Assembly: GCA_002842215.1 (NCBI GenBank)
Contig: PHCC01000018.1
Coordinates: forward strand, 102,540 to 166,539
Direction: 5' to 3'
Length of the DNA stretch: 64,000 nt
DNA from: Betaproteobacteria bacterium HGW-Betaproteobacteria-9
GTDB taxonomy: Bacteria > Pseudomonadota > Gammaproteobacteria > Burkholderiales > Burkholderiaceae_C
In this document: in pieces, positions 34,706 through 43,386 of the stretch
Layout: every line of letters starts with the position of its first letter
Position numbering within the stretch: position 1 is the stretch's first letter
Program-made: the position numbers and the translations under genes
Notes under the pieces: model-generated
Database searches by the model: none
What the model saw: only the letters and a program-made list of their open reading frames with translations
What the model was told of the DNA's origin: nothing

Positions 34706-36064
34706 TCAGGCCTGTTGCGGCGGCGCTGCGTGGCGCAAGCGGCCGGCGTTGACCGCTGCGGTGCTCCGCGCCGCAGGCTGGCCGACAAAGCCGAAGTTCA
34801 TCGCCGGCACCTCGCCGCTGATGAGTTCGGCGAGAGCCTTGCCCGAGCCGGCGCCGTGTGTCCAGCCCAGCGTGCCGTGGCCGGCATTGACCCAGAGCTT
34901 GCCGACTTTCGTGCTGCCGATCAGCGGAATGTTGGTCGGTGTGGCCGGGCGCAGGCCGCACCAGAACTGCGGGTCGCCACCTTCTTCGGGCGTGCGCGTG
35001 TCGGCCACGCCGGGGAACACCTGTTCAATGCGCTTGACCAGCATCTGCGCGCGGGTGCGCGCCAGCGGCGTGTCCAGCGAGAGGTCGAAGCCGCCGAGTT
35101 CGATGGTGCCGGCCACGCGCAACTGGTCGCCCAGACGCGAGATCGCGATCTTGAGCTGGTCGTCCAGCAGGCTCACCTGCGAAGCCGCTTCGGGCTTGAG
35201 CAGTTTCAGCGTGGCGCTGTAGCCCTTGCCGGGGTAGATCGGCACGTGCACGCCCACCTGCTTGAGCAGCGCGGTGGAGTAGGAGCCGGCGGCCACCACG
35301 AAGGCGTCGGCCTGGAGTTCGCGCGCCTGGCCCGTCGCCCGGTCGTGCACGCTCACGCTGTCCACCTGGCCACCGCTGGCGCGGATGCGCTGGATGTCAT
35401 GGCCCATCAGGGACAACATGCCCTGCTCGCGGCACAGCTGCGCCAGCTTCTGGGTGAAGAGCAGGCAGTCGCCCGACTCGTCGCTCTCGGTGTAGGTGCC
35501 GCCCACGATGCGGTCGGCAAAACTGCGCAGTGCGGGTTCGATCTTCAGCAGCTCGTCCTTGCTCACCACCTTGCGGTTCACGCCGTGGCGGCGCATCAGC
35601 TCGGCGGCGTTGCCGGCTTCGTCGAACGATTTCTGGCTGGTGTAGTAATGGGCGATGCCCTTGGTGAGCCGGTTGTATTGCAGACCGGTGGTGGCCACCA
35701 CGTCTTTCAGCGCCGCGTGGCTGTAGCTGCCCAGCGCCACCAGTTGCGCCACGTTGCGCTCAAAGGCGGCGTCGTTGCACTGGCCCAGGAATTGCATGCC
35801 CCAGAGCCACTGCGCCGGGTCCAGCTGCGGGCGGAATTTGAGCGGGCCTTCCGGGTCGAACAGCCACTTCAGCGCCTTCAGCGGCGCCTCGCGGTTGGCC
35901 CAGGGTTCGCAGTAGCTGACCGAAATCTGCGCCGCATTGCCGAAACTGGTTTCCAGCGCGGCGTCCGCCTGCCGGTCGACCAGTGTGACCTCATGACCAC
36001 GCTGCAGCAGATGCCACGCCGTACTCACCCCGATGATGCCTGCACCCAGTACAACGACTCGCAT
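34706..36064 (-). CDS. dadA: D-amino-acid dehydrogenase
   Basis: 452 residues. N-terminal FAD motif [17 protein letters not shown], then [19 protein letters not shown] and [10 protein letters not shown], which are diagnostic for DadA; substrate domain with [12 protein letters not shown]-terminal FAD contact [17 protein letters not shown] and [17 protein letters not shown]. It oxidises D-alanine and other D-amino acids to 2-oxo acids and passes electrons to the quinone pool at the inner membrane. The upstream region (36065-36247) must hold its promoter and that of the divergent LysR gene. Confidence 0.95.
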   Translation of the reverse strand: MRVVVLGAGIIGVSTAWHLLQRGHEVTLVDRQADAALETSFGNAAQISVSYCEPWANREAPLKALKWLFDPEGPLKFRPQLDPAQWLWGMQFLGQCNDAAFERNVAQLVALGSYSHAALKDVVATTGLQYNRLTKGIAHYYTSQKSFDEAGNAAELMRRHGVNRKVVSKDELLKIEPALRSFADRIVGGTYTESDESGDCLLFTQKLAQLCREQGMLSLMGHDIQRIRASGGQVDSVSVHDRATGQARELQADAFVVAAGSYSTALLKQVGVHVPIYPGKGYSATLKLLKPEAASQVSLLDDQLKIAISRLGDQLRVAGTIELGGFDLSLDTPLARTRAQMLVKRIEQVFPGVADTRTPEEGGDPQFWCGLRPATPTNIPLIGSTKVGKLWVNAGHGTLGWTHGAGSGKALAELISGEVPAMNFGFVGQPAARSTAAVNAGRLRHAAPPQQA

Positions 36065-36247
36065 GGCCCGCTCCTGAAAAAAGTGGAAAAACTGGGGCGA
36101 AGTATGGGAAAAACCGCGGTGTTAGTGAAGCGAAATTAAACTAAAATCTTTGGCATCATGTTGGCTAATAGAAGAGGCGCGTTGATCCCTGTGTGAAACG
36201 CCCGTCCCATTCGCCCACGTCACCGCCTCTATTTCCTGTTCAACCGC

Positions 36248-37168
36248 ATGAGCACTTTTGACCCCGACGCCCTGGAATGCCTGGCCGCCATCATCGAAGA
36301 AGGCGGTTTCGAGCGCGCGGCGCAGCGCCTGTCCATCACCCAGTCGGCGGTGTCGCAACGGCTACGGGCGCTGGAGGCGCAGGTGGGCACGGTGCTGATC
36401 GTGCGCAGCCGGCCGCTCAAGCCGACGCCGGCCGGGCAGCTCATGCTCAAACACGCCAAGATGCAACGCCTGCTGCGCGCCGACCTGGAAAAAGACCTCA
36501 AGGAACTCGCACCGAGTTCCACCGGCAATGGCCGCGAAGAAGAGCGCATCTCGGTCGCCATCAACGCCGACAGCATCGCCACCTGGGCGCTGCCCGCGCT
36601 CAACGTGCTGGCGCAGGGCGGCCTGCCGATCGAAATCATCACCGACGACCAGGAATTCACCCATGAGTGGCTGCGCGAAGGCCAGGTGCTGGGCTGCGTC
36701 ACCTCGCTGGGCCAGGCCTTGCGCGGCTGCAAGATGGAAGCGCTGGGCACCATGAGCTACGTGGTGGTGGCGCAGACGGCCTACGCCGCAGCGCACTGCC
36801 CCAAGGGCCTGAACGCGCACAACTTCCACAAGCTGCCCTTCGTCGCGTTCAACCGCAAGGACCACCTGCAGCACGGCTTCGTGGAGCAGGCGTTTGAGCT
36901 GCCGCGTGTCATGCTCAAGCAGCTCTTCGTGCCCTCCAGCGAAGGCCAGGTGCGGGCGGTGCGGGCGGGCTGGGGCGTGAGCGTGTTGCCCGAACTGAGC
37001 GTGCACGAGCTCATCGCAAGCGGTGAACTGGTCAACCTCGCACCGCGGCACCGGTTGGAAGTCGCGCTGTACTGGCACTGCTGGAACCTGAGTTCCGATG
37101 TGCTGGACGCGCTGAGCAGCGCGCTGCGCAGCGCAGCCCAGCGCAGCCTGCAGCCGGTCACGGCGTAG
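36248..37168 (+). CDS. ArgP/IciA-type LysR transcriptional regulator
   Basis: 306 residues. N-terminal winged HTH (LAAIIEEGGFERAAQRLSIT; QSAVSQRLRALEAQVG) and a long effector domain. The wording after the linker (ERISVAINADSIATWALPAL) is characteristic of ArgP/LysG, sensors of lysine and arginine that usually drive exporters such as LysE/ArgO. Here no exporter is adjacent and the gene is divergent from dadA, so control of D-amino-acid use is possible but not shown. Confidence 0.87.
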   Translation: MSTFDPDALECLAAIIEEGGFERAAQRLSITQSAVSQRLRALEAQVGTVLIVRSRPLKPTPAGQLMLKHAKMQRLLRADLEKDLKELAPSSTGNGREEERISVAINADSIATWALPALNVLAQGGLPIEIITDDQEFTHEWLREGQVLGCVTSLGQALRGCKMEALGTMSYVVVAQTAYAAAHCPKGLNAHNFHKLPFVAFNRKDHLQHGFVEQAFELPRVMLKQLFVPSSEGQVRAVRAGWGVSVLPELSVHELIASGELVNLAPRHRLEVALYWHCWNLSSDVLDALSSALRSAAQRSLQPVTA

Positions 37169-37233
37169 GTGACGTACGCATCCTTGAGGCGGCAGGCTCA
37201 GTGGCAGAACCGCCGATGCAGCGCTAGGCCTGT

Positions 37234-38370
37234 TCAGTCAAAAGGCGCCGCCGCAAGAAAGAGACCCGACAGGGCGTCTCTTTCCACAACGGTGAACACA
37301 ACGGCATCAGGCTTCCACTGCCGGACCAGTTGCTTGAACAAGCGTGCATCGTTTTCCATGCCCCTGTGCCAGTGAAGCTGCACAATCTCTTCGAAAGCCG
37401 ACGCCATGAAAGGCGACAGCTTCGTGCCGAAGGAGTCACGTAGCCACAGCACACGTCTGGAGTTGGCGGCCTCAGGCGTGCGCACATGAACCGTCTTGGC
37501 AGGGAAATCCACCTGGGCGAAACGGCGTTCAAACAAGGGTTTTCGGGTGTCGAAGTCCGAGACCGTGGAGACGTAGCGTTCGGGGCGGTCCAGATTGAGG
37601 TGGATTTCCTTGTCGCGCAACGCATGGGAAATTCTGAGGAAATGAGCCAGGTCTCCGCCCGCCCTGCTTTGCTCCCTCTGGACGTTCAGCGGCGCTTCGA
37701 TAGGCAATCGCAGATCACCGTCCAACTCGCGCATACGCCGCCCCAGTTGAACGAAGGCATGGGCTGCGCCAAGCTGATTCCAGTGGGTGTCGGTCCTGTA
37801 GTAAAGGGGCTGTGTGTGAGATGCTGCTGCGGCCTGCAGCGCTGGGCGAAGGTCCAGCACGATGGAGCCACCCTCGCGGGCCAATGTCGGGACGAAGCCC
37901 GGATGGTTCACCCTGACCCACCGAGGAAGCGTTTGGGGGTAGATGGTCTGCTTGTTGGGGCCGACCATGAAATGCATGGATGAAACACCTTGCACACGCA
38001 ACCATGCCTGCCACCGTTGCAGAGAGCGTCCAAGCTCACGGGCGCGTTCCTGCCTTGCGGAGCCTCTCTCGCCTCTCATCACGGAGAGGGTGCTGGCGTA
38101 GTGATCGCCCAGATGGAGCCAGCCGTCGTAGCCGACGATCACCTTGTCGGGGTGGGTGCTGATGCCTGCACGCCATGCAGCGGTGGCCAGCCAGGCTTCC
38201 AGCTGATCGCTGCGGAACAGCTGGTTGGCAAGGCCCTTCACATCAACTTGGGCGATCAGTTGCGCCGAAAGCGTGCGGGTGGCTGCCTGTGTCAGGTTCG
38301 ACGCTGGCACGGCCAGAAGCACCGCCGCTGCGATCACCATGAAGACGCTGACGCCCGTTCTGTGGTTCAT
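37234..38370 (-). CDS. AlgJ/AlgX-like SGNH-type acetylation protein
   Basis: 378 residues. An N-terminal signal anchor (GVSVFMVIAAAVLLAVPASN) leads to a periplasmic domain with VIVGYDGWLHLGDHYASTL, FMVGPNKQTIYPQTLP, the catalytic-type YYRTDTHWNQLGAAHAF (DxxH) and the serine block VLWLRDSFGTKLSPFM. This is the SGNH-like fold of AlgJ/AlgX, which transfer acetyl groups to exopolysaccharide after a membrane MBOAT protein delivers them. It starts one base after the MBOAT stop, so both are one operon. The polysaccharide is unknown; no biosynthetic genes are near. Confidence 0.83.
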   Translation of the reverse strand: MNHRTGVSVFMVIAAAVLLAVPASNLTQAATRTLSAQLIAQVDVKGLANQLFRSDQLEAWLATAAWRAGISTHPDKVIVGYDGWLHLGDHYASTLSVMRGERGSARQERARELGRSLQRWQAWLRVQGVSSMHFMVGPNKQTIYPQTLPRWVRVNHPGFVPTLAREGGSIVLDLRPALQAAAASHTQPLYYRTDTHWNQLGAAHAFVQLGRRMRELDGDLRLPIEAPLNVQREQSRAGGDLAHFLRISHALRDKEIHLNLDRPERYVSTVSDFDTRKPLFERRFAQVDFPAKTVHVRTPEAANSRRVLWLRDSFGTKLSPFMASAFEEIVQLHWHRGMENDARLFKQLVRQWKPDAVVFTVVERDALSGLFLAAAPFD

Positions 38371-38371
38371 C

Positions 38372-39847
38372 TTAGAAGTTGAAGTAGAGGAAGACCGAGG
38401 ATGTGGAGGCCATGGTGGCGACGAGCGCCACACCCAGCAGCACGGCGCAGGCGCCTGTGGTGGGCCAGCCGATGCGCACATCCATCAGCCGGGCCGCATT
38501 CGGTCGGGACAGGAGGACGAAGGCTGCGGCGATGGCCGCCAGGTAGGGCAACTGCGCCACCATCGCCGCTGGCAGCCATTGCAGCCACAGGTCGATGGAC
38601 CAGCCGCCCCACGCGAAACCGGCGGTGGGTATGTCGTCCGCTGTTTTGGCCAGGGCGCCGGGCAGATCCACCATGCCCCTCAGTACGCGTAGTGCGTCGT
38701 CCAGTGTGTTGGCCCGGAAGAACACCCAGGCCATGTTCAGGAACAGAAAGGTGGTCAGCCAGGCCAGCATCTTGGGCATGCGCAGGCCGAGAGCTTTCCA
38801 GGCCCTGTGTACCACCAACGCACCTCCGTGCAGGGCACCCCAGATCACGAACATCCAGCTCGCGCCGTGCCAGAGTCCGCCGATCACGAAAGTGATGAAC
38901 AGATTGGCGTAGGTCATCCACTCGGCACCGCGATTGCCGCCCAAGGGGATGTAGATGTAGTCCCGAAGGAAGCGGCCCAATGTGATGTGCCAGCGGCGCC
39001 AGAAGTCCTGAATATCCAGCGATTTGTAAGGCGAGTTGAAGTTCAGCGGCAGCCGGATGTTGAACATCAGGGCGGCGCCCATGGCCATGTCGCAGTAGCC
39101 GCTGAAATCGAAATACAGCTGGAAGGTGTACGAGAGGCTGGTCACCCAAGCCTCAAAAAAGTCCAAGGCTTACGGGTTGTCAAAGCCCTGGGTAGCCCAC
39201 GGAGCGAAGGTGTCGGCAATCATCACTTTTTTGAACAGGCCGAGCGCAAAAATGCACAGGCCCGTGAGCACATGCCGGTGGCTCAGCACCCAGTTCCTGC
39301 GCCGGGCGAACTGGGGCATCATCTCGTGGTGGTGCACGATCGGCCCGGCGATCAGTTGCGGGAAGAAGGTGATGAACAGGGCGTACCGCAGGAAATCGTA
39401 TTCCCGCGTCTGGCCGCGGTAACTGTCTACCAGATAGGCAATTTGCTGGAAGGTGAAGAAGCTGATGGCCAGTGGCAGCACCACCTTGGGCCAGTCCAGA
39501 ACCCAGCCAGTCAGCCCGTTGATGTTGTCGGCGAAGAAGTTGGCGTATTTGTAGTAGCCCAACAGACCCAGGTTGCCAACGATCCCGGTGATCAGCAGCG
39601 CGCGCCGGGGCACATCGGATCGCGTCGCCCGGCCTTTGGAGAGCTCGCTACCCATCAGGAAGGTGACCAGCAGGCTGCCCAGCAACAGCGGCAGGTGCTC
39701 CAGCTTCCAATAGCTGTAGAAGAACAGGCTGGCAAGCACCAACCAGCCCTGCGCTGCGGTGATCCAGCGCAGCCTGCACAGCCAGAAATAGACCACCAGC
39801 GTGGTTGGCAGAAACGCAAGCAGGAAGACGGCGGAATTGAACAGCAT
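38372..39847 (-). pseudogene. MBOAT O-acyltransferase (AlgI-like) with in-frame stop
   Basis: One continuous MBOAT frame (AlgI type) is split by a TAA at 39170-39172. The first 225 codons end WATQGFDNP; the same frame resumes with ALDFFEAWVTSLSYTFQLYF. Features in order: ITFFPQLIAGPIVHHHEMMP, LYFDFSGYCDMAMG, the LGRFLRDYIYIPLGG block, and FITFVIGGLWHGASWMFVIW, where the histidine is the catalytic one. It would pass acyl groups across the inner membrane to the AlgJ-like partner. A CAA-to-TAA change would explain the stop. The distal half could restart at TTG 39166 but would lack half the helices. Confidence 0.85.
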
Positions 39848-39915
39848 CTCCTGCGATTATCCCGGGTCGCCCGCGCCGAAATACCCAGGATCTGAGGCGC
39901 TCAGACCGCGCAAGG

Positions 39916-39939
39916 ATCAGGCCCCTGTTGGGGCCTGAT
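39916..39939. terminator. Hairpin between fasciclin and MBOAT genes
   Basis: ATCAGGCCCC and GGGGCCTGAT pair perfectly around TGTT, 29 bases after the fasciclin stop (minus strand). There is little T-tract, so termination may be partial. Confidence 0.6.
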
Positions 39940-39967
39940 TGGTGTTGCGAGTGGTGTGGTCAGGGGA

Positions 39968-40420
39968 TCACTTCGGCATGACCACGCTATCGATCACGTG
40001 GATCACGCCGTTGTCGGCCACGATGTCGGTCTTCACCACGTTGGCGGCGTCCACTTTCACGCCGCTCATGGTGCTCACGGTCAGTTCGCTGCCTTGCACC
40101 GTCTTCACTTTGCCGGCCTTCACGTCGGCCGCCATCACCTTGCCCGCGACCACGTGGTAGGTCAGCACGGCGGTGAGCTTGGCCTTGTCTTTCAGCAAGG
40201 CGTCCAGATCGGCCTTGGGCACCTTGGCGAAGGCTTCGTCGGTGGGGGCGAACACGGTGAACGGGCCCTTGCCCTTGAGCGTGTCCACCAGGCCGGCGGC
40301 CTGCAGGGCCGTGGCCAGGGTCTTGAACGAACCGGCTGCGACAGCCGTGTCCACGATGTCGGCGGCCTGAGCGGTCAAGGCGCCGAAGGCGAGCGTGGCG
40401 GCGATGAGGGTCTTTTTCAT
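39968..40420 (-). CDS. Secreted fasciclin-domain protein
   Basis: 150 residues. Signal peptide [19 protein letters not shown], then a single FAS1 domain with both hallmark boxes: [17 protein letters not shown] (H1) and [13 protein letters not shown] (H2), with YHVV between them. Such small periplasmic or secreted proteins are thought to mediate adhesion or surface interactions. Its promoter region faces the TetR gene upstream, with a palindromic operator between them, so the two may be linked in regulation. Confidence 0.92.
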   Translation of the reverse strand: MKKTLIAATLAFGALTAQAADIVDTAVAAGSFKTLATALQAAGLVDTLKGKGPFTVFAPTDEAFAKVPKADLDALLKDKAKLTAVLTYHVVAGKVMAADVKAGKVKTVQGSELTVSTMSGVKVDAANVVKTDIVADNGVIHVIDSVVMPK

Positions 40421-40605
40421 ACGGAACTCCAGTGAGGTTGGACAACAGGAATGGAAGCCGGCCGTGCGGAGCAGCGGAGGTGTTGACAGCTGCTTTCTCG
40501 CTCACCGGACTTCGGAACAACAGCGTCACCGGGTGGCTTGCCGATTCGGCTCACCCCGGCAAAGTCGGCCGTCGGAGCGAATATTACACTGTTTAGGATA
40601 AAAAG

Positions 40606-40619
40606 ATACTGATCAGTAT
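40606..40619. promoter_or_regulatory. Perfect palindrome, likely TetR operator
   Basis: ATACTGATCAGTAT is a perfect 14-bp palindrome 79 bases before the TetR start and about 185 bases before the fasciclin start. The form ATACTG..CAGTAT is common among TetR-family operators. AT-rich promoter-like sequence surrounds it. Confidence 0.72.
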
Positions 40620-40698
40620 GTAACAAGACTTGTTGGTGCTTATATCGACCTTGTCGTCAATTTCGGGCAGAATCCGGGCAAGCATTCAAAGGTTGTTC

Positions 40699-41337
40699 AT
40701 GGTCAGCGTTGTCCTCAAGTCGTCCCCACCCGTCCCACCCAAGCGCAGCTTTCGCGAGCAGATGCACATCGCGCGCGAGGACGCCATCGTGTCGGCGGTG
40801 AACCGGTTGCTGGCGGAAAAAGGTTTTGAGGCGATGACGGTGGACGAAGTGGCGGCCGAAGTCGGCATCGCCAAGGCCAGCCTCTACAAGCACTTCCCGA
40901 GCAAGGAAGACCTGGCCGCGGCGGCCATGGTGCGTGTGATGGACCGGGCGCGGGCGTTCCTGGACACGCTGGACGCCCAGCGCCCGCCGCTGGAGCTGTT
41001 GCGCGAGGTGGCGCGCTGGACGATGGCGGTGCAACTGGCGGGCGAAATGCCGTCACTGCCGAGCGAAAACTCCAGCCTGCGCGCGGCGCTGACCACCAAC
41101 AAGGCCTATGTCGATGGCCTGATGGACGTGAGCGATCGCCTCGGTGCCTGGATCACCGCCGCCCAGGCCAATGGCAGCCTGAACAGCGCCCTGCCGCCGA
41201 TCGCGGTGCTCTACACCCTGTATGCGCGCGCCTGCGACCCGGTGCTGGGCTTCCTCAAAGGCGCGGGGCTTTACAGCAACGAACAGATCATCGACATGGT
41301 GCTGAGCACCTGTTTCGACGGATTGCGGAAGAGGTGA
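40699..41337 (+). CDS. TetR-family transcriptional regulator
   Basis: 212 residues. The N-terminal HTH is clear (AIVSAVNRLLAEKGFEAMTV; DEVAAEVGIAKASLYKHFPS) after a basic leader. The C-terminal ligand domain is helical and not assigned to a known subgroup. The ATG at 40699 was chosen because upstream codons lie in the promoter region. It probably represses itself through the palindrome at 40606. No efflux or enzyme gene is downstream; the target may be the divergent fasciclin gene or lie elsewhere. Confidence 0.88.
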   Translation: MVSVVLKSSPPVPPKRSFREQMHIAREDAIVSAVNRLLAEKGFEAMTVDEVAAEVGIAKASLYKHFPSKEDLAAAAMVRVMDRARAFLDTLDAQRPPLELLREVARWTMAVQLAGEMPSLPSENSSLRAALTTNKAYVDGLMDVSDRLGAWITAAQANGSLNSALPPIAVLYTLYARACDPVLGFLKGAGLYSNEQIIDMVLSTCFDGLRKR

Positions 41338-41368
41338 ACTGACTCACCCCCGCCGCAGGATTCGACTC

Positions 41369-41441
41369 CCCCCGCGCCGCCTGCGGCGTCACCCCCTGAG
41401 GGGGCGATGCGAGTGGCCCGGCAAAGCCGGTTCCACCGCAT
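41369..41441 (+). repeat. GC-rich intergenic repeat, copy 3a (forward)
   Basis: ACCCCCTGAGGGGG hairpin followed by GGCCCGGCAAAGCCGGTTCC, the core of the repeat family, after the TetR gene. It faces an inverted copy 70 bases further on. Confidence 0.75.
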
Positions 41442-41504
41442 CCTGGGTCGGGGCAGGCGCGCCGGAGAGAGAGCCGGAGTGCTCCGAGGGGGAGTTGAGC
41501 CCAG

Positions 41505-41586
41505 GGGCGCAGCGGAACCGGCTTTGCCGGGCCGCAGTGCGCCGTCCCCCCTTGGGGGAAGCCGCGTCAGCGGCGCAGGGGGGTCA
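41505..41586 (-). repeat. GC-rich intergenic repeat, copy 3b (inverted)
   Basis: GGAACCGGCTTTGCCGGGCC followed by CCCCCCTTGGGGG and GCCGCGTCAGCGGC: the same element reversed. It ends at the stop of the universal stress gene. Together with copy 3a it can form a long stem-loop between convergent genes. Confidence 0.75.
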
Positions 41587-42006
41587 TCTCACAAGCAACA
41601 CCGGCACTTCGCAGTGCGCCAGCACCTGCGTGGCCACCGAACCCATGACGAGGTTGCCCAGGGCGCTGTGGCCGTGTGAGCCCATCACCACCAGGTCGAA
41701 CTTGCCGGCGTTGGCTGCCTTGGCGATCTGTTCGCCGGGCGAGCCGACCTTGTGCACCACCTTGGGTTCGACGCCATGGCGCTTGAGAAACTTGACCACG
41801 GGGGCCGTGACCTTCTCGGCTTCCTCGGCGTAGTAGCCGTTGGCCACTTCGGCGCCCACCGCAGCGCGCGCGCGCGCGGGCAGGGGGAGTTGCACGGTGA
41901 ACAGGGTGAGGTCGTTGTGCGTGCCGAACACCTCTTCGTGGGTGGTCACGTAGGCGATCATTTTTTTGGTGTACGGGCTGCCATCCACTGCGAGCAAGAT
42001 TTTCAC
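41584..42006 (-). CDS. Universal stress protein, UspA family
   Basis: 140 residues from a GTG with AGGAG eight bases upstream (MKILLAVDGSPYTKK). The ATP-binding signature GSHGHSALGNLVMGSVATQV followed by VPVLLV is complete, so it is of the nucleotide-binding (MJ0577-like) class. USPs accumulate under starvation or oxidative stress and bind ATP; their precise role is not settled. A second Usp gene lies about 950 bases upstream on the same strand. Confidence 0.93.
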   Translation of the reverse strand: MKILLAVDGSPYTKKMIAYVTTHEEVFGTHNDLTLFTVQLPLPARARAAVGAEVANGYYAEEAEKVTAPVVKFLKRHGVEPKVVHKVGSPGEQIAKAANAGKFDLVVMGSHGHSALGNLVMGSVATQVLAHCEVPVLLVR

Positions 42007-42066
42007 GGTTGTATCTCCTGATAAGCGGGTCAATTGGTCAGTGTACGCCGTGGCTTTGCAATGTCT

Positions 42067-42918
42067 CTACCGGTTTTCCACATCGATGGTCAGCGTGGGC
42101 CTGAACATCTGCTGCTCGCCTTTGCTGGCGTAGCCCAGCGGGTTGGCGACGATGCGGCAGCGGCCCAGTTGCAGGTCCTGCGGGCAGTGCAGATGACCGT
42201 GCAGCCACAGATCTGCCAGCGGCAGCAGATCGTCCAGTCCGTTGCAGAAACCGGCGGTGCCCGGGCTCAGGCCGTAGCGCGGATCGGCGCTGTGCAAGGT
42301 GGGGGCAAAGTGGGTGATCACGACCGTGGTGCCGTCGAACGGCTGGGCCAGCGCCTGGCGCAGCCAGTCCTGGCATTCCAGCCCGAGCTCGCGCATGGCC
42401 GCGGCGTCGAACAGGCGCCCGTGGCGCTGCCCGTTCATCTTGTTCAGGTAGAAGTTGGCCGCGCGGAAGGCTTTCTGGCGCTGGTGCAGGCGGTGGGTGA
42501 GCGGATCGCGGGCGCGGCCTTTGGTCTGGGGCTGCGTGGCCAGGGCGTCGTAGTCGCTCCACAGCGTGGTGCCGATCAGTCGCACGCCGTCCAGCAACAG
42601 CGTTTCGCGCTCCAGCCACTGGATGCCCAGCCGGGCGCAGCTGGCGCGCAACCCGGCGTGCGCCGCGTCCACATCCAGCGCATCGTATTCGTGGTTGCCG
42701 GGCACATAGACCACCGGCACCGGCCAGGCCGCGTACTGCGGCAAGGGCGAGAAGCGCTGCAGGCACCAGTCGGGTTCGGCCATCACGCTGCCGTCGCGAC
42801 GGGTCTGGTACGAGCCGATGTCGCCAGCGAGCACCAGCAGGTCGGCACCGGGGGCCGGCGTGGCGACAAAGTCGGGGTTGGCTTCGAGGTGCAGGTCGCT
42901 CAGAAGCTGGATGTTCAT
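42067..42918 (-). CDS. Calcineurin-like metallophosphoesterase
   Basis: 283 residues. The five metal motifs appear in order: LSDLHLE (D-x-H), LAGDIGS (GD), VPGNHEYD (GNHE), VITHFAP (H) and LHGHLHC (GHxH). This is a dinuclear-metal phosphoesterase of the cytosol; substrates in the family range from nucleotides to phosphoproteins and cannot be told here. It lies between two universal stress genes on the same strand (34 bases after the upstream one and 61 before the other), suggesting co-expression. Confidence 0.9.
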   Translation of the reverse strand: MNIQLLSDLHLEANPDFVATPAPGADLLVLAGDIGSYQTRRDGSVMAEPDWCLQRFSPLPQYAAWPVPVVYVPGNHEYDALDVDAAHAGLRASCARLGIQWLERETLLLDGVRLIGTTLWSDYDALATQPQTKGRARDPLTHRLHQRQKAFRAANFYLNKMNGQRHGRLFDAAAMRELGLECQDWLRQALAQPFDGTTVVITHFAPTLHSADPRYGLSPGTAGFCNGLDDLLPLADLWLHGHLHCPQDLQLGRCRIVANPLGYASKGEQQMFRPTLTIDVENR

Positions 42919-42952
42919 GCCCGCATTGTCGGGGGAACAACGGGTTGCCCGC

Positions 42953-43345
42953 TCAGCGCACGACCAGCACCGGAACGTGTGAGTGGGCCAGCACCGCAGC
43001 GGTGACCGAACCCAACACCATGCTTTCGATCGCCGATTGACCGCGGCAGCCCATGACGAGCATGTTGCTCTGGAACTGTTTGGCCGCCTCCACCAGCTCT
43101 TTGGCCGGTTCGCCCTGGCGCGTCACGCACAGCGGCGTGAAGCCGTGGGCCTGCAGGAACTGGTTGGATTCCTCCAAGAGGGCGTTGTCGGCCGCCACGT
43201 CGTAGCGGTTGCCCTCGCCGGGCTGGACATTGAACAGCACGTAGTCGTAGAAGGGCCGGAACAGCAGTTCGTTGGAAACGATGTAGGTCAGCATGCGCCG
43301 CGTGTAGCGGCTGCCGTCCACCGCCAGCAGAAGTTTCATGGACAT
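42953..43345 (-). CDS. Universal stress protein, UspA family (second copy)
   Basis: 130 residues (MSMKLLLAVDGSRYTRRM). The ATP motif is slightly diverged, GCRGQSAIESMVLGSVTAAV in place of GSHGxS, but the glycines and the serine of the phosphate loop remain, and it ends VPVLVVR. It shares the N-terminal sequence and size of the 41584-42006 protein, so the two are paralogues. AGGACC before the ATG is a modest ribosome-binding site. Confidence 0.92.
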   Translation of the reverse strand: MSMKLLLAVDGSRYTRRMLTYIVSNELLFRPFYDYVLFNVQPGEGNRYDVAADNALLEESNQFLQAHGFTPLCVTRQGEPAKELVEAAKQFQSNMLVMGCRGQSAIESMVLGSVTAAVLAHSHVPVLVVR

Positions 43346-43386
43346 GGTGCGGTCCTCCCGGTGAAATTGCGATCTTCGTCACGTTT

